Of a DNA stretch of 64,000 bases, positions 1-7,934 are shown in pieces. The notes under the pieces were generated by a model that made no database searches, had not been told where the DNA came from, and saw nothing but the letters and a program-made list of their open reading frames with translations. Both the position numbers and the translations under genes were made by a program. Numbering within the stretch: position 1 is the first letter of the stretch; the number at the start of each line of letters is the position of its first letter. Origin of the DNA: Chloroflexota bacterium (GTDB lineage: Bacteria > Chloroflexota > Dehalococcoidia > Bin125); the NCBI GenBank assembly GCA_026707145.1, contig JAPOXK010000021.1, positions 62,001-126,000 on the forward strand. The letters are read 5' to 3'.

Positions 1-1
1 T

Positions 2-772
2 GGTGGTCGCGACCACTGCCGCAGTTGGGATTGGACGGCCCAAGAGCTGCGCGATGACTACCACGTGATCGCGCCCGATCTGCGTGGGCACGGCGACTCG
101 CAGTGGGTGTTGGGCGCCGGCTACACGCTCGAGGACTATGTCTACGATCTTGCCCAGTTGATCCACCAGAAGCAGCTGGCGCCGGTTCGGATCATCGCGC
201 ACTCTCTCGGCGGCGTGGTCGCCCTCCAATATGCGGGGATCTATCCGGAGACCGTGCAGAAGCTCGTCGCCGTTGAGGGCTTGATGCTCCCGATGGAGTG
301 GCGTGGGAAACACTCCACTCAGCCCGTCGCCGCTCGCATGCATGAGTGGATCGAGATGCTGCGCGGCATGGCGGGCCGGATCCCCCGCCGCTACCCGACT
401 ATTGAGGCGGCCGTACAGCGAATGCAGGAAGCCAACAAACGTCTCACGCCAGCGCAGGCACGCCACCTCACCATCCACGGCGTCAATCAGAACGAAGACG
501 GCACCTACACCTGGAAATTCGATAATTACGAGCACGCCTTCTCTCCACGACTCTTCAGGGAACCGGAAGCGCGCGAGCTGTGGCGCCGCATCACCTGCCC
601 CACTCTCTTGATTGAGGGGCGCGAAAGCCGCAGCGATGGCGGCAAGGTCGTCGAACGCGCCCGCGTCTTCCAGGACGTACAGGTGCTTTACGTTGATGAC
701 GCCGGGCACTGGGTCCATCACGATCAGCTGGATCTATTCGTTCGCGAGGTGCGCGCCTTCCTCGCAGGCTGA
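2..772 (+). CDS. Alpha/beta hydrolase (5' end outside window)
   Basis: The frame is open from the first bases of the window, so the start lies upstream; about 256 codons are visible. It reads through GGRDHCRSWD, the usual oxyanion-side segment after the HG motif, then APDLRGHGDS. The nucleophile elbow is AHSLGG (Ala-x-Ser-x-Gly rather than Gly-x-Ser-x-Gly). A C-terminal DAGHWVHHD supplies the likely catalytic His, and an acidic residue follows strand 7 (LLIEGRES). This is the family of C-C hydrolases, esterases and epoxide hydrolases; the substrate cannot be told. It is followed in the same direction by a VOC protein and a GNAT, beside a transporter, which suggests small-molecule catabolism. 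Confidence 0.85.
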   Translation, partial: GGRDHCRSWDWTAQELRDDYHVIAPDLRGHGDSQWVLGAGYTLEDYVYDLAQLIHQKQLAPVRIIAHSLGGVVALQYAGIYPETVQKLVAVEGLMLPMEWRGKHSTQPVAARMHEWIEMLRGMAGRIPRRYPTIEAAVQRMQEANKRLTPAQARHLTIHGVNQNEDGTYTWKFDNYEHAFSPRLFREPEARELWRRITCPTLLIEGRESRSDGGKVVERARVFQDVQVLYVDDAGHWVHHDQLDLFVREVRAFLAG

Positions 773-823
773 GCGCGACCGGGCGATTAGACTGCGGACT
801 GCGGCTTGGGATGGAGGGACGCG

Positions 824-1231
824 ATGTCTGGAATCGTCGGGTTGGCGGAAGTGGTGCTCTTCGTCGGCGATATGAGCAAATCGCTGGCCTTCTATCGTGG
901 CGTGCTCGGGCTACAGGTCTTCTCGCCTCCTGAGCTGCCCGGCAAGTTCCTGCGGATCGGCAGTCATGGGACGGGTGTTCCCCACCAGATCGTCCTTGTC
1001 CCGCGGCCCGAAGGCGTTACTGCCGCCGAGGGCACGAAGCAGCAGCGCGACCTGCACCACATTGGTCTCGAAGTCGCGCCGGAGGATTTCGCGGCCGAGA
1101 GGGAGCGCATCCGTGGCCTTGGCTTGGAGGTGCGGGAGGGAGAGCATCCCTTCCTGCCCGTACAGGCTTTCTACATCGACGATCCCGACGGCAACGAGGT
1201 CGAGATCGTCACTCGCTACGACCTGCGCTGA
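824..1231 (+). CDS. VOC-family (glyoxalase/bleomycin-resistance/dioxygenase) protein
   Basis: 135 residues forming one vicinal-oxygen-chelate unit of two paired beta-alpha-beta-beta-beta modules: VGLAEVVLFVGDMSKSLAFYRGVLGL at the start, DLHHIGLEV in the middle and FYIDDPDGNEVEIV at the end. The His of LHHIGLEV and the Glu of GNEVEI are at usual metal-ligand places. The ATG at 824 is preferred over one 18 bases upstream because GGAGGGA lies just before it. The family includes glyoxalases, ring-cleavage dioxygenases and resistance proteins; the substrate cannot be assigned. It lies 51 bases after the hydrolase on the same strand and probably belongs to the same operon. Confidence 0.85.
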   Translation: MSGIVGLAEVVLFVGDMSKSLAFYRGVLGLQVFSPPELPGKFLRIGSHGTGVPHQIVLVPRPEGVTAAEGTKQQRDLHHIGLEVAPEDFAAERERIRGLGLEVREGEHPFLPVQAFYIDDPDGNEVEIVTRYDLR

Positions 1232-1237
1232 TCGCCG

Positions 1238-1888
1238 ATGGCCGGCACGGATCCTGGCCGTGAACCTTCCAGCGTGCCGCAGGTGCGTGTCGCGACCACG
1301 AGCGAGATTCCGACACTCGCCACGATTCTGGCCCGGGCCTTTGACCGCGATCCGCTGGTCGACTGGTGGGCGAGGAAGGACGGCCGGCGCGGCGCCGTTA
1401 TCGAAGAGATGTTCGCGCACGCACTTAAGCGGAACGTACCGCTGGGCTCCGTGTACGTGACGGAGGACGGGACGGGCGTCGCGCTCTGGGAGGCGCCGAA
1501 CGTGCCCGCGCCCGGCCTGCGCGGGATGCTGGATGCGTGGCGGCTGTTCGCGCGCGTGGCTGGCTGGCGCCACTTTCCCGCTGTTTGGCGGAGCCTCCGC
1601 ATGCTTGATGCCCATCACCCGCATACCCCCCATTACTACTTGCTCGCAATCGGCGTCCTACCCGGTCAGCAGGGCCGCGGCATCGGCACGGCGCTCATGC
1701 GGCCGGTCTTGGAGCGCTGCAACCGGGAGGGTGTCCCGGGCTATCTGGTTTGCACGACCAGCCGCAACATTCCCCTCTACGAACGCAACGGCTTTCACGT
1801 CACCGAGACGTTGCAGATGCCGAAGGACGGTCCGCTGCAGTGGCTCATGTGGCGCGACCCGTCGGCGCTGGACGGCGTGGGCTGCTGA
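1238..1888 (+). CDS. GNAT-family N-acetyltransferase
   Basis: 216 residues. The acetyl-CoA pyrophosphate loop is visible as GQQGRGIGTAL (around residue 145), preceded by the beta-4 strand YYLLAIGVLP and followed by the C-terminal wedge TSRNIPLYERNGFHV. The N-terminal half (VATTSEIPTLATILARAF) is the substrate-recognition lobe. The length suits single-domain GNATs that acetylate amines of small molecules or protein N-termini; the substrate is unknown. It begins 6 bases after the VOC stop, so the hydrolase, VOC and GNAT genes look like one operon, which converges on the minus-strand livM. Confidence 0.88.
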   Translation: MAGTDPGREPSSVPQVRVATTSEIPTLATILARAFDRDPLVDWWARKDGRRGAVIEEMFAHALKRNVPLGSVYVTEDGTGVALWEAPNVPAPGLRGMLDAWRLFARVAGWRHFPAVWRSLRMLDAHHPHTPHYYLLAIGVLPGQQGRGIGTALMRPVLERCNREGVPGYLVCTTSRNIPLYERNGFHVTETLQMPKDGPLQWLMWRDPSALDGVGC

Positions 1889-1929
1889 TCCGCTACTCCG
1901 GCCGCATCGAAGCGACGGCGACATCCTCG

Positions 1930-3066
1930 CTAACGATGGATGGCGAGATGGCCCGCACGGCTGAGCGTGACGCGTTTGAGGCGCGTGTAGGCGAGAGCGA
2001 CTCCCGGCACCAGGCCACCTGGGAGAAAGAGGATTACCACGATGAGGAGTGCCCCGAACACCTCTTGAAGCTGGAGAGGGTTGATCCCAAGGCCGATTCC
2101 CTCCGTGATTTCGGGAAGGAATCGGATCAACACTGCTCCTACGAGGGGGCCCAGCAGCCACCGCGGTCCGCCCAAGAGCAGCATCAACGCGAAGAAGACG
2201 CCCTCAATACCGCCGAACTGCGGCGGGTTCACCGATTTGAAGTGGTGGATGAAGAGCACTCCCGCTACGCCGGCGAACGCACCACTGATCGCGAAAATGG
2301 CGATCTTGTACGAAGCCGTATTGATTCCGACCGCCCCTGCTAGAGTTTCGTTCTCACGGATGCCGCGTAGCGTTCGCCCAAAGGACGATCGGACGATGAG
2401 GTAGTAGACGATCATGGCCAGGAACACGAAGGCGAGGACCAAGAAGTAAAAGCTCCGTGGCTCGTCGAAGCTCAGTGATCCCAGGGGCGCGGGTGGATCG
2501 CGGAGCAAGATGCCTTCGTTACGGCCGCTGATCCACCAATTCTTGAGGACGATGGGCAGTAGCGCCCCGAATGCGAACGTCAAGATCACGAAGTGATAGC
2601 CGCTCACACGCCGGGCGGTGAATCCGAGCAGGCCCGCGGCGATCGCGGCCGTGATCGCGGCTAGCGGGATCACGGCCCAGGTGGCCCAGTCGGTGTTCGG
2701 GAAGGGCTCGGGGACGGGCGCTCCCCCCTCGAAGATGATGTGGTCCATGAGGATGCCGCCGGTATAGGCACCCACCCCCAGCAGTGCCGCGTGTGCCAGT
2801 GAGAGGTATCCCAGCTGGCCGTAGAGAAGCGCCAAGCCATAGAGGGCGATCGCGTTGATCCCCGCGGTGTTGGCGACCGTGATCAGGCGGTTGGAGCCGA
2901 GGATCCAGGGCGCCAGGATCAGAAGCGTGGGAACAGCGACGAGGAGGATGCGCTGCTCCCACGAGGTCGTGGCGAGGTCTTTTTGCAGAGCGCCCTGCCA
3001 GTCCTGAGCTTTCCGGGTGAGGCGCTTTCCGAGGTCTGTAAGCTGCAACGCTCGCTGACCCTGCAC
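1930..3066 (-). CDS. livM: LIV-type ABC transporter permease LivM (system 1)
   Basis: 378 residues, an inner-membrane permease of the branched-chain amino acid/amide (HAAT) importer family. Typical LivM features are the hydrophobic segments from about residue 42, GINAIALYGLALLYGQLGYLSLAHAAL, and the cytoplasmic ATPase-contact loop FGRTLRGIRENETLAGAVGIN. An amphipathic 40-residue N-terminal extension precedes the first membrane segment. The start is a GTG at 3066 with purine-rich GAGAGA immediately upstream. It follows livK on the same strand after a 108-base gap holding a strong stem-loop. Its partners livH, livG and livF lie on the plus strand 4-8 kb away. Confidence 0.92.
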   Translation of the reverse strand: MQGQRALQLTDLGKRLTRKAQDWQGALQKDLATTSWEQRILLVAVPTLLILAPWILGSNRLITVANTAGINAIALYGLALLYGQLGYLSLAHAALLGVGAYTGGILMDHIIFEGGAPVPEPFPNTDWATWAVIPLAAITAAIAAGLLGFTARRVSGYHFVILTFAFGALLPIVLKNWWISGRNEGILLRDPPAPLGSLSFDEPRSFYFLVLAFVFLAMIVYYLIVRSSFGRTLRGIRENETLAGAVGINTASYKIAIFAISGAFAGVAGVLFIHHFKSVNPPQFGGIEGVFFALMLLLGGPRWLLGPLVGAVLIRFLPEITEGIGLGINPLQLQEVFGALLIVVILFLPGGLVPGVALAYTRLKRVTLSRAGHLAIHR

Positions 3067-3090
3067 TCTCTCGCAGCGGGATGCGCGGGC

Positions 3091-3131
3091 CGCCCGGCGT
3101 ACCCGCGGATGCTCCGCAGGCGCGCCGGGCG
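3091..3131 (-). promoter_or_regulatory. Intergenic stem-loop between livK and livM
   Basis: A 41-base imperfect inverted repeat with outer arms CGCCCGGCG (3091-3099) and CGCCGGGCG (3123-3131), an inner stem and a three-base loop. There are 16 Watson-Crick pairs. In the minus-strand transcript two more positions pair as G-U and only one mismatch remains, so the fold is better in the livK-livM RNA than in its complement. No U-run follows. Its place between a binding-protein gene and its permease gene resembles stem-loops that stabilise the upstream message or attenuate transcription; the function is inferred. Confidence 0.6.
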
Positions 3132-3174
3132 CCCCTTCCGGCCGTTGCCGTGGGTTTAGCTCGTTACGGTTTCT

Positions 3175-4530
3175 TTAGCGCTCCAATCCGGGCCGCTCCG
3201 TGATCAGGGTGCATTCGAACTCTCCCCCGCTGACTAGGCAGGAGTCGAGCCCGGCATCGACGATATGGCGATCGTCGAAGCTGAGCAGACCGATCGTCGA
3301 CTCGTATTCGATCGTCTCCAGCGCTGCGACCACGGCGTCCGCGTCGTCGACGGTCCCGGCGTGCTTCCAGGCTGCCGCCAACATCGGGAGGAAGTCGTAG
3401 ATCATCAGGCTGAACGAGGCCGTCGGGCCGAGTTCACCGGCCTGCTGCCGGTAGCGCTCGAAGTAGTCCTTGATCTTCGGGCTGGTCAAGCCGGCCACGC
3501 AGACGGGTACGCACACCAGCAGCACGTCCTGCTCGAGCGTCCCGAAGAACTCTTGGAAGTCAAGCGGATCGATGTTCACGGCGGAGTAGGCCGGGGCGAC
3601 ATCCAGTTCCAGTGCCTGCTCCAAGGCAGCCTGCTCTTCCGGAGGGTTGTAGTAGAAGTGCACGACATCGGGCTCGAACGCCTTGATGCGCGTCAAGAAG
3701 GGCGAGTAGTCCGTGGTTTCGCCGGGGGGATAGAAGACTACTTCTACCTCTTGGCCGAGGAGTTCAAAAGCATCCTGCAGGCCCCGCGCGATCGATTCGC
3801 CGTTGGCGTCGTCGCCGATCAGGATCGCCTGCCGCGTTGCATCCGGGAAGGTGTCGGTCGTCGCCTTGGCGACGATCGCTTGCCAGACTGCATCCTCAAC
3901 GAGCGTCTTGAAGAGGTAGTGTTTTTCGCCCCCTGGTGCCACGGATTCCTCAGTGAGGACGGTGGCGAAAATGCTGGGCGAACCGAAGTGGATGATCCCT
4001 TCCGGCTGCGTGAGTTCCTGCACGAGGATTGCGAACGGGTCCAGCACCGGGCCGAACATGTACCGCACGCCGACATCGCTGATCAGTTCCTCGGCTGCCG
4101 CGAGCGCGGCTTCGTTCTCGGAGCGGATATCGCGAGCGTGGATGTTGATGGTGTAGAGCGTGTCTCCCACGAGCACGCCGCCGCCAGGCTCACAAGCCCC
4201 GCTTTCGACACAAGTGGGGTGGCCGGAATTAATCTCGGCTGCCGCCATTTGCAGTGCATAATGCAGGGTCTCACCCAGAACTACCCACGGGCCGCTTTGC
4301 GACCCCAGGATGCCGACATCGACCTCGGCTCGCATTATCTCGGGTTCCGGTGCCGGGGCGGGCTCGGGCTCTGCCGCCGCCGCTGCGGGCTCGGGCTCGG
4401 CCGGCGCCGCTACGGGCTCGGCGTCATCGTCGCCCCCGCATGCGGCCGCCAGCGCGAGCGCCAGGGCCGCTAAGACAAGGAGGATGGTGACCGGAAGCAC
4501 CCTCCTTCGTCCGAATCGACGTTCGTCCAT
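3175..4530 (-). CDS. livK: LIV-type solute-binding lipoprotein (system 1)
   Basis: 451 residues. A basic N-terminus, a hydrophobic run and the lipobox LAAAC mark a lipoprotein, followed by an acidic Ala/Glu/Pro linker and then a type I periplasmic-binding fold beginning VDVGILGSQSGPWVVLGE. The ligand is unknown; the family binds amino acids, amides, urea or aromatic acids. The ATG at 4530 is chosen over an upstream ATG because AAAGGAG sits 9 bases before it and the signal peptide starts there. It lies downstream of the lactonase and hydratase genes and upstream of livM on one strand, so a catabolic-transport operon is likely. Confidence 0.92.
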   Translation of the reverse strand: MDERRFGRRRVLPVTILLVLAALALALAAACGGDDDAEPVAAPAEPEPAAAAAEPEPAPAPEPEIMRAEVDVGILGSQSGPWVVLGETLHYALQMAAAEINSGHPTCVESGACEPGGGVLVGDTLYTINIHARDIRSENEAALAAAEELISDVGVRYMFGPVLDPFAILVQELTQPEGIIHFGSPSIFATVLTEESVAPGGEKHYLFKTLVEDAVWQAIVAKATTDTFPDATRQAILIGDDANGESIARGLQDAFELLGQEVEVVFYPPGETTDYSPFLTRIKAFEPDVVHFYYNPPEEQAALEQALELDVAPAYSAVNIDPLDFQEFFGTLEQDVLLVCVPVCVAGLTSPKIKDYFERYRQQAGELGPTASFSLMIYDFLPMLAAAWKHAGTVDDADAVVAALETIEYESTIGLLSFDDRHIVDAGLDSCLVSGGEFECTLITERPGLER

Positions 4531-4655
4531 CGTGTCTCGCTCCTTTCGCAAGCCGCCCCATCGGGTACGAGTCTTGTTGTGAGCAGCGCTAACAGAAGGA
4601 CGGAAATTGCGCAAGGGTTGCGGGAGAGACACCGATTTCGCTCCCTGTGTCCTTG

Positions 4656-5480
4656 CTACGAGGCAGAAGGAGAGGTGAGAGGACGTGTTTCGAGGCCGAG
4701 CGCTTCGTAGGAGTCTGCCCCGGCGTCGTACTTTGCCTGCACGCTGCGGAGGATCTCCAGGGACTCAGGCCGGGCGACGATCGGGACCAGGATTTTCCCT
4801 TCGTTGCGCACTGCCTGCTCCATCGGCAGGTCGAGTCCCTCAAGGACGCTGCGCTTGCATCCTGCGAGCGCGTGGGCGGGCCGGCTCGCCAGGCGCGCAC
4901 CCCAGGCGATCGCGGCCTCGCGGAGTTGCACGTCTGGCACTACCTTGTTCACGGCGCCGATCCGCTGCGCCTCCTGTGCCGTAATCGGCTGGCCGTCCAA
5001 GACGATCTCCAGGCAGTGCGCTTCGCCAACGATCCGGGCCAGCCGTGTGGTACCGCCGGCGCCCGGGATCATCCCTGCCAGTACCTCCGGCTGTGCGTAA
5101 GTCGACGACTCACCGGCGATGCGCAGATTGCAGGCCCAGGAGATCTCGGCGCCGCCGCCCCAGGCTTGTCCGTTGTTGGCAGCGATGGAAACTAGCGGTC
5201 CGCTGCGCAGCTCTTGGAGCACGCGGAACCAGTTGCGCGGGTCGCCCGACGGTTCGCCGCCCTCGAACACGTCGATGATGTCCGGAATCCAGGCGTGCGC
5301 CATGAAGTAGCCCGGCACGTCCGAAGCGATCACCACCACCCGCGCGCCCGCCTCTTCAATCTCTTCGAGCGCCTCGCCCATCTCCGCCAGCAGTGCATAG
5401 GTGATGAAGTTCATCGGCGGATTGTCGACCGCGATCAGGCCGACGCCGTCTGCGGGGTAGGTGACGTTGACGTTTGGCAA
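4656..5480 (-). CDS. Enoyl-CoA hydratase/isomerase family protein
   Basis: 274 residues of crotonase fold. Both catalytic-type glutamates of enoyl-CoA hydratase are present: one in WGGGAEIS and one in YAQPEVLAG, followed by IPGAGGTTRLARIVG. The first oxyanion segment is FMAHAWIPD instead of the common FSAGADI, so the acyl pocket may be unusual. The start is a TTG at 5480 with GGAAGGAG 7 bases upstream; a longer in-frame ATG would run into the preceding gene. It sits between the SMP-30 gene and livK, so it may act on a CoA thioester derived from the imported compound. Dehydratase, isomerase or hydrolase activity are all possible. Confidence 0.88.
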   Translation of the reverse strand: MPNVNVTYPADGVGLIAVDNPPMNFITYALLAEMGEALEEIEEAGARVVVIASDVPGYFMAHAWIPDIIDVFEGGEPSGDPRNWFRVLQELRSGPLVSIAANNGQAWGGGAEISWACNLRIAGESSTYAQPEVLAGMIPGAGGTTRLARIVGEAHCLEIVLDGQPITAQEAQRIGAVNKVVPDVQLREAAIAWGARLASRPAHALAGCKRSVLEGLDLPMEQAVRNEGKILVPIVARPESLEILRSVQAKYDAGADSYEALGLETRPLTSPSAS

Positions 5481-5545
5481 AAGCCTGCTCCTTCCGGCGG
5501 CGCTGGCCGGAAGCCGCCGCGCCCCGATGGCCACTTCCGTGGACG

Positions 5546-6430
5546 CTAGCGATCTGGGAAGAGGCGCATCCCCGGTACTTTCCATTCGTGCGTCACGACC
5601 CGTCCTTTGCCGGACTGGGTGATGTACAGAGTTGAGAAGTTCGGTCCGCCGAAGCAGATATTCGAGACCTCCGCGTCCTCGAACACCAGCTGCTCTTCTT
5701 TCTCCCCGCCGCCGGGAGGGAAGACGTGAAAGCGCGAGGTTCCATGCCCGGCGCAGAGCAGGCGCCCCTCGCTATCGAAGGCCATGCCGTCTGGAATCGA
5801 CCCCTCGCCCAGGAATCCGTACTCGCGCGGCTCGCCAAGCTCACCGGGAGCCAGGATCGGGAACGCTTGCAGCTTCCCGGTGAGCGACTCCGCCACGATC
5901 AAGGTGCCGCCATCGTCGCTGACGGCCAAGCCGTTGGGATACAGCAGCCCGGTATGGGCCCGTTTCGCTTGGCCGTCGGTCGTGCTGTAGCAGATCGTGC
6001 CGGGGTACACGTTCCCTTCCGCGTCCGGCCAGACGGGGTCGGTGAAGTAGAAGTTGCCATGGTTGTCGAAGCAGATATCGTTGGGTGAATTGATCGGCGT
6101 CCCATCGATCTCCGCGATGAGCGTGGAGAAGGAACCGTCTACTGCGATCCGCTGAATGAGGCTTGCGGAGTCCACGGGCCCCGGCTGATTGTCGGTCGAT
6201 TCGTTCGGCGGCCAGCGGCCGCCGCCGTTGCAGACGTAGAGTGCCCCGTCCGGGCCGAATGCGCTTCCCGTCGGGGAGCCGCCCAGCGTCGCGAAAACGG
6301 TGGAAGTGCCGTCGGGTGCGATCTTGGTGACGCAGAGGCGCGCCAACTCCACGATGAAGAGGTTGCCCTCTTTGTCGAACGATGGACCTTCGGGGAATCG
6401 AAAGCCGCTGCTGAAAACGGTATCCGCCAT
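5546..6430 (-). CDS. SMP-30/gluconolactonase-type beta-propeller
   Basis: 294 residues of the regucalcin/lactonase family. Expected metal-ligand segments are visible: FPEGPSF (Glu near the N-terminus), SPNDICFDNHGNFYFTDP (Asn and Asp), YPNGLAVSDDG (Asn) and IPDGMAFDSEG (Asp). There is no signal peptide, so it is probably cytoplasmic. The ATG at 6430 has GGAGGG 6 bases upstream. Family members hydrolyse sugar lactones and other lactones. Being first in the minus-strand run lactonase, hydratase, livK, livM suggests a role in degrading the transported substrate. The exact lactone cannot be named. Confidence 0.88.
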   Translation of the reverse strand: MADTVFSSGFRFPEGPSFDKEGNLFIVELARLCVTKIAPDGTSTVFATLGGSPTGSAFGPDGALYVCNGGGRWPPNESTDNQPGPVDSASLIQRIAVDGSFSTLIAEIDGTPINSPNDICFDNHGNFYFTDPVWPDAEGNVYPGTICYSTTDGQAKRAHTGLLYPNGLAVSDDGGTLIVAESLTGKLQAFPILAPGELGEPREYGFLGEGSIPDGMAFDSEGRLLCAGHGTSRFHVFPPGGGEKEEQLVFEDAEVSNICFGGPNFSTLYITQSGKGRVVTHEWKVPGMRLFPDR

Positions 6431-6582
6431 AAATTTCCCTCCGATCGACGCCGCCCTTCGCGCCCGGGGGACGCGCGGCGAAGTATCGCGATGCCGCCCG
6501 CGCCTGACAACCGCAGCGGCTTGTATCGGCGCTGCTAGCATGGCGGCGTCCGCAGCGCGTTGCTGCAGCGAAGGGGGTGCGC

Positions 6583-6984
6583 GTGAGGATTACTCGGATC
6601 TATGACACGGGCGTTGGCGGAGAATCGTCCTTTGACGAACTCGAGATCCCCCGTGACAACGCGGCCGAAAACGCGAACGGCGTGCGATATCTTGCCTCAG
6701 ACGCGATTCCCACTGCGGACGATGGCGTGCTCTTCCTCGATTTGCCTCAGGGATACGAGTCCGGCTGGCACAACGGCGCCAAGCAGCTAATCGGCGTGGT
6801 TCTGTCGGGGCGCCTCGAAGCGGAAACCAGCACGAGGGAGAAGCGGCAATGGGGGCCGCTGGAGGCGTTCATGGTCGACGACCGCACCGGCAAGGGCCAC
6901 AACGGCCGGGTGCTGGAAGGGCCTGCCCGTTTGCTCTACGTGTTCCTTCCGGAAGATTTCGACGCGGAGCGCTGGAAGGTCTAG
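6583..6984 (+). CDS. Cupin-like small protein
   Basis: 133 residues. The middle reads as a single-domain cupin: GYESGWHNGAKQLIGVVLSGRLEAET, then GPLEAFMVDDRTGKGHNGRV. The His of GWHN and the later His of KGHN are at likely metal-binding positions, though the first cupin motif is imperfect. Two in-frame GTG codons compete (6577 and 6583); the second is chosen because AAGGGGG ends about 5 bases before it. It is divergent from the SMP-30 gene and 6 bases upstream of livH, so it is probably co-transcribed with the permease. Isomerase, dioxygenase or ligand-sensing roles are possible. Confidence 0.72.
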   Translation: MRITRIYDTGVGGESSFDELEIPRDNAAENANGVRYLASDAIPTADDGVLFLDLPQGYESGWHNGAKQLIGVVLSGRLEAETSTREKRQWGPLEAFMVDDRTGKGHNGRVLEGPARLLYVFLPEDFDAERWKV

Positions 6985-6990
6985 CCGTCC

Positions 6991-7881
6991 GTGGAGATCT
7001 TTCTCCAACAGGTACTAAACGGACTCTCGATCGCGAGTGTCATCGCGCTCGTCGCGGTTGGGATCACGATGATCTTCGGCCTGACGCGGATCGTGAACTT
7101 TGCGCACGGCGAGATGCTGATGATCGGGGGCTACGCGGTTTGGTGGATCGTGGCCGTGGCTGGGATCGGTGGCCAGAGCTTTGAGCTGTACATCTTGGGC
7201 CTTGTAACGGCGGTGCTACTCGTGGGCGCGTTCGGATTCACTTTGGAGCGGGTCTTGTTCCGAGCGACGCTGGACTCGCCGATCAACGGGTTTATTGTAT
7301 CGATCGGCTTGATCATTATTCTGCAGCACTTTGTCGCTGACATCTTCACAAGCGAACAGCAGGCGATCCAGAAACCCATCGAGACGATCTGGAGTGTCGG
7401 CGACGTGCGCGTACCGGCGATGCGAGTCTTTGTCATCGGCGCGACGGCCGCTTTGATTCTTGGTCTGTACCTGGGGATCAACAAGAGCCGCTGGGGGCGG
7501 GCACTCCGCGCCAGCGCGGCGGATCGCGAGACGGCCGCACTGATGGGTATCCCTGTGCGGCGCTACATCATGTTGGTGTTCTTCGCAGGCAGCGCGATCG
7601 CTGGCTTGGGCGGGGCGCTCCTTATCTCTTTGTTTCCCGTAACGCCGTTCGTGGGATCCAGCTTTGTGATCAAGGGGTTCGCCGTCGCGATCATCGGTGG
7701 CCTTGGCAACGTCACGGGCGCGGTGATCGCTGCGTTGCTGTTGGGGCTGCTCGAAGCGATGAGCGCCGGCTACTTCGCACCGGAGTGGGTGAACGCCTAT
7801 GCGTTCGGGCTCATGATCGTGATCCTCTTGGTCCGCCCGCGCGGGTTGCTGCGGGGCTCCGCGGACGCGCAGGTTTCCTAA
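6991..7881 (+). CDS. livH: LIV-type ABC transporter permease LivH (system 1)
   Basis: 296 residues, a hydrophobic permease with the classic LivH opening: EIFLQQVLNGLSIASVIALVAVG followed by ITMIFGLTRIVNFAHGEMLMIGG. The ATPase-contact loop is RWGRALRASAADRETAALMGIP, and AIIGGLGNVTGAVIAALLLG precedes the last membrane segment. The start is GTG at 6991. It pairs with LivM and LivK encoded on the opposite strand and with LivG-LivF 1.3 kb downstream. A minus-strand flavin oxidoreductase gene interrupts the plus-strand transporter genes. Confidence 0.93.
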   Translation: MEIFLQQVLNGLSIASVIALVAVGITMIFGLTRIVNFAHGEMLMIGGYAVWWIVAVAGIGGQSFELYILGLVTAVLLVGAFGFTLERVLFRATLDSPINGFIVSIGLIIILQHFVADIFTSEQQAIQKPIETIWSVGDVRVPAMRVFVIGATAALILGLYLGINKSRWGRALRASAADRETAALMGIPVRRYIMLVFFAGSAIAGLGGALLISLFPVTPFVGSSFVIKGFAVAIIGGLGNVTGAVIAALLLGLLEAMSAGYFAPEWVNAYAFGLMIVILLVRPRGLLRGSADAQVS

Positions 7882-7934
7882 GATCCGACTGCATGCAAGG
7901 GTGCGCGCTTCGTGGTCGCGCGCGGGAGCCACGG

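Noticed and set aside
3265-4473. Plus-strand open frame of 402 codons
   Set aside because: It lies fully antisense to the livK binding-protein gene, has no family likeness and is explained by high GC codon use.
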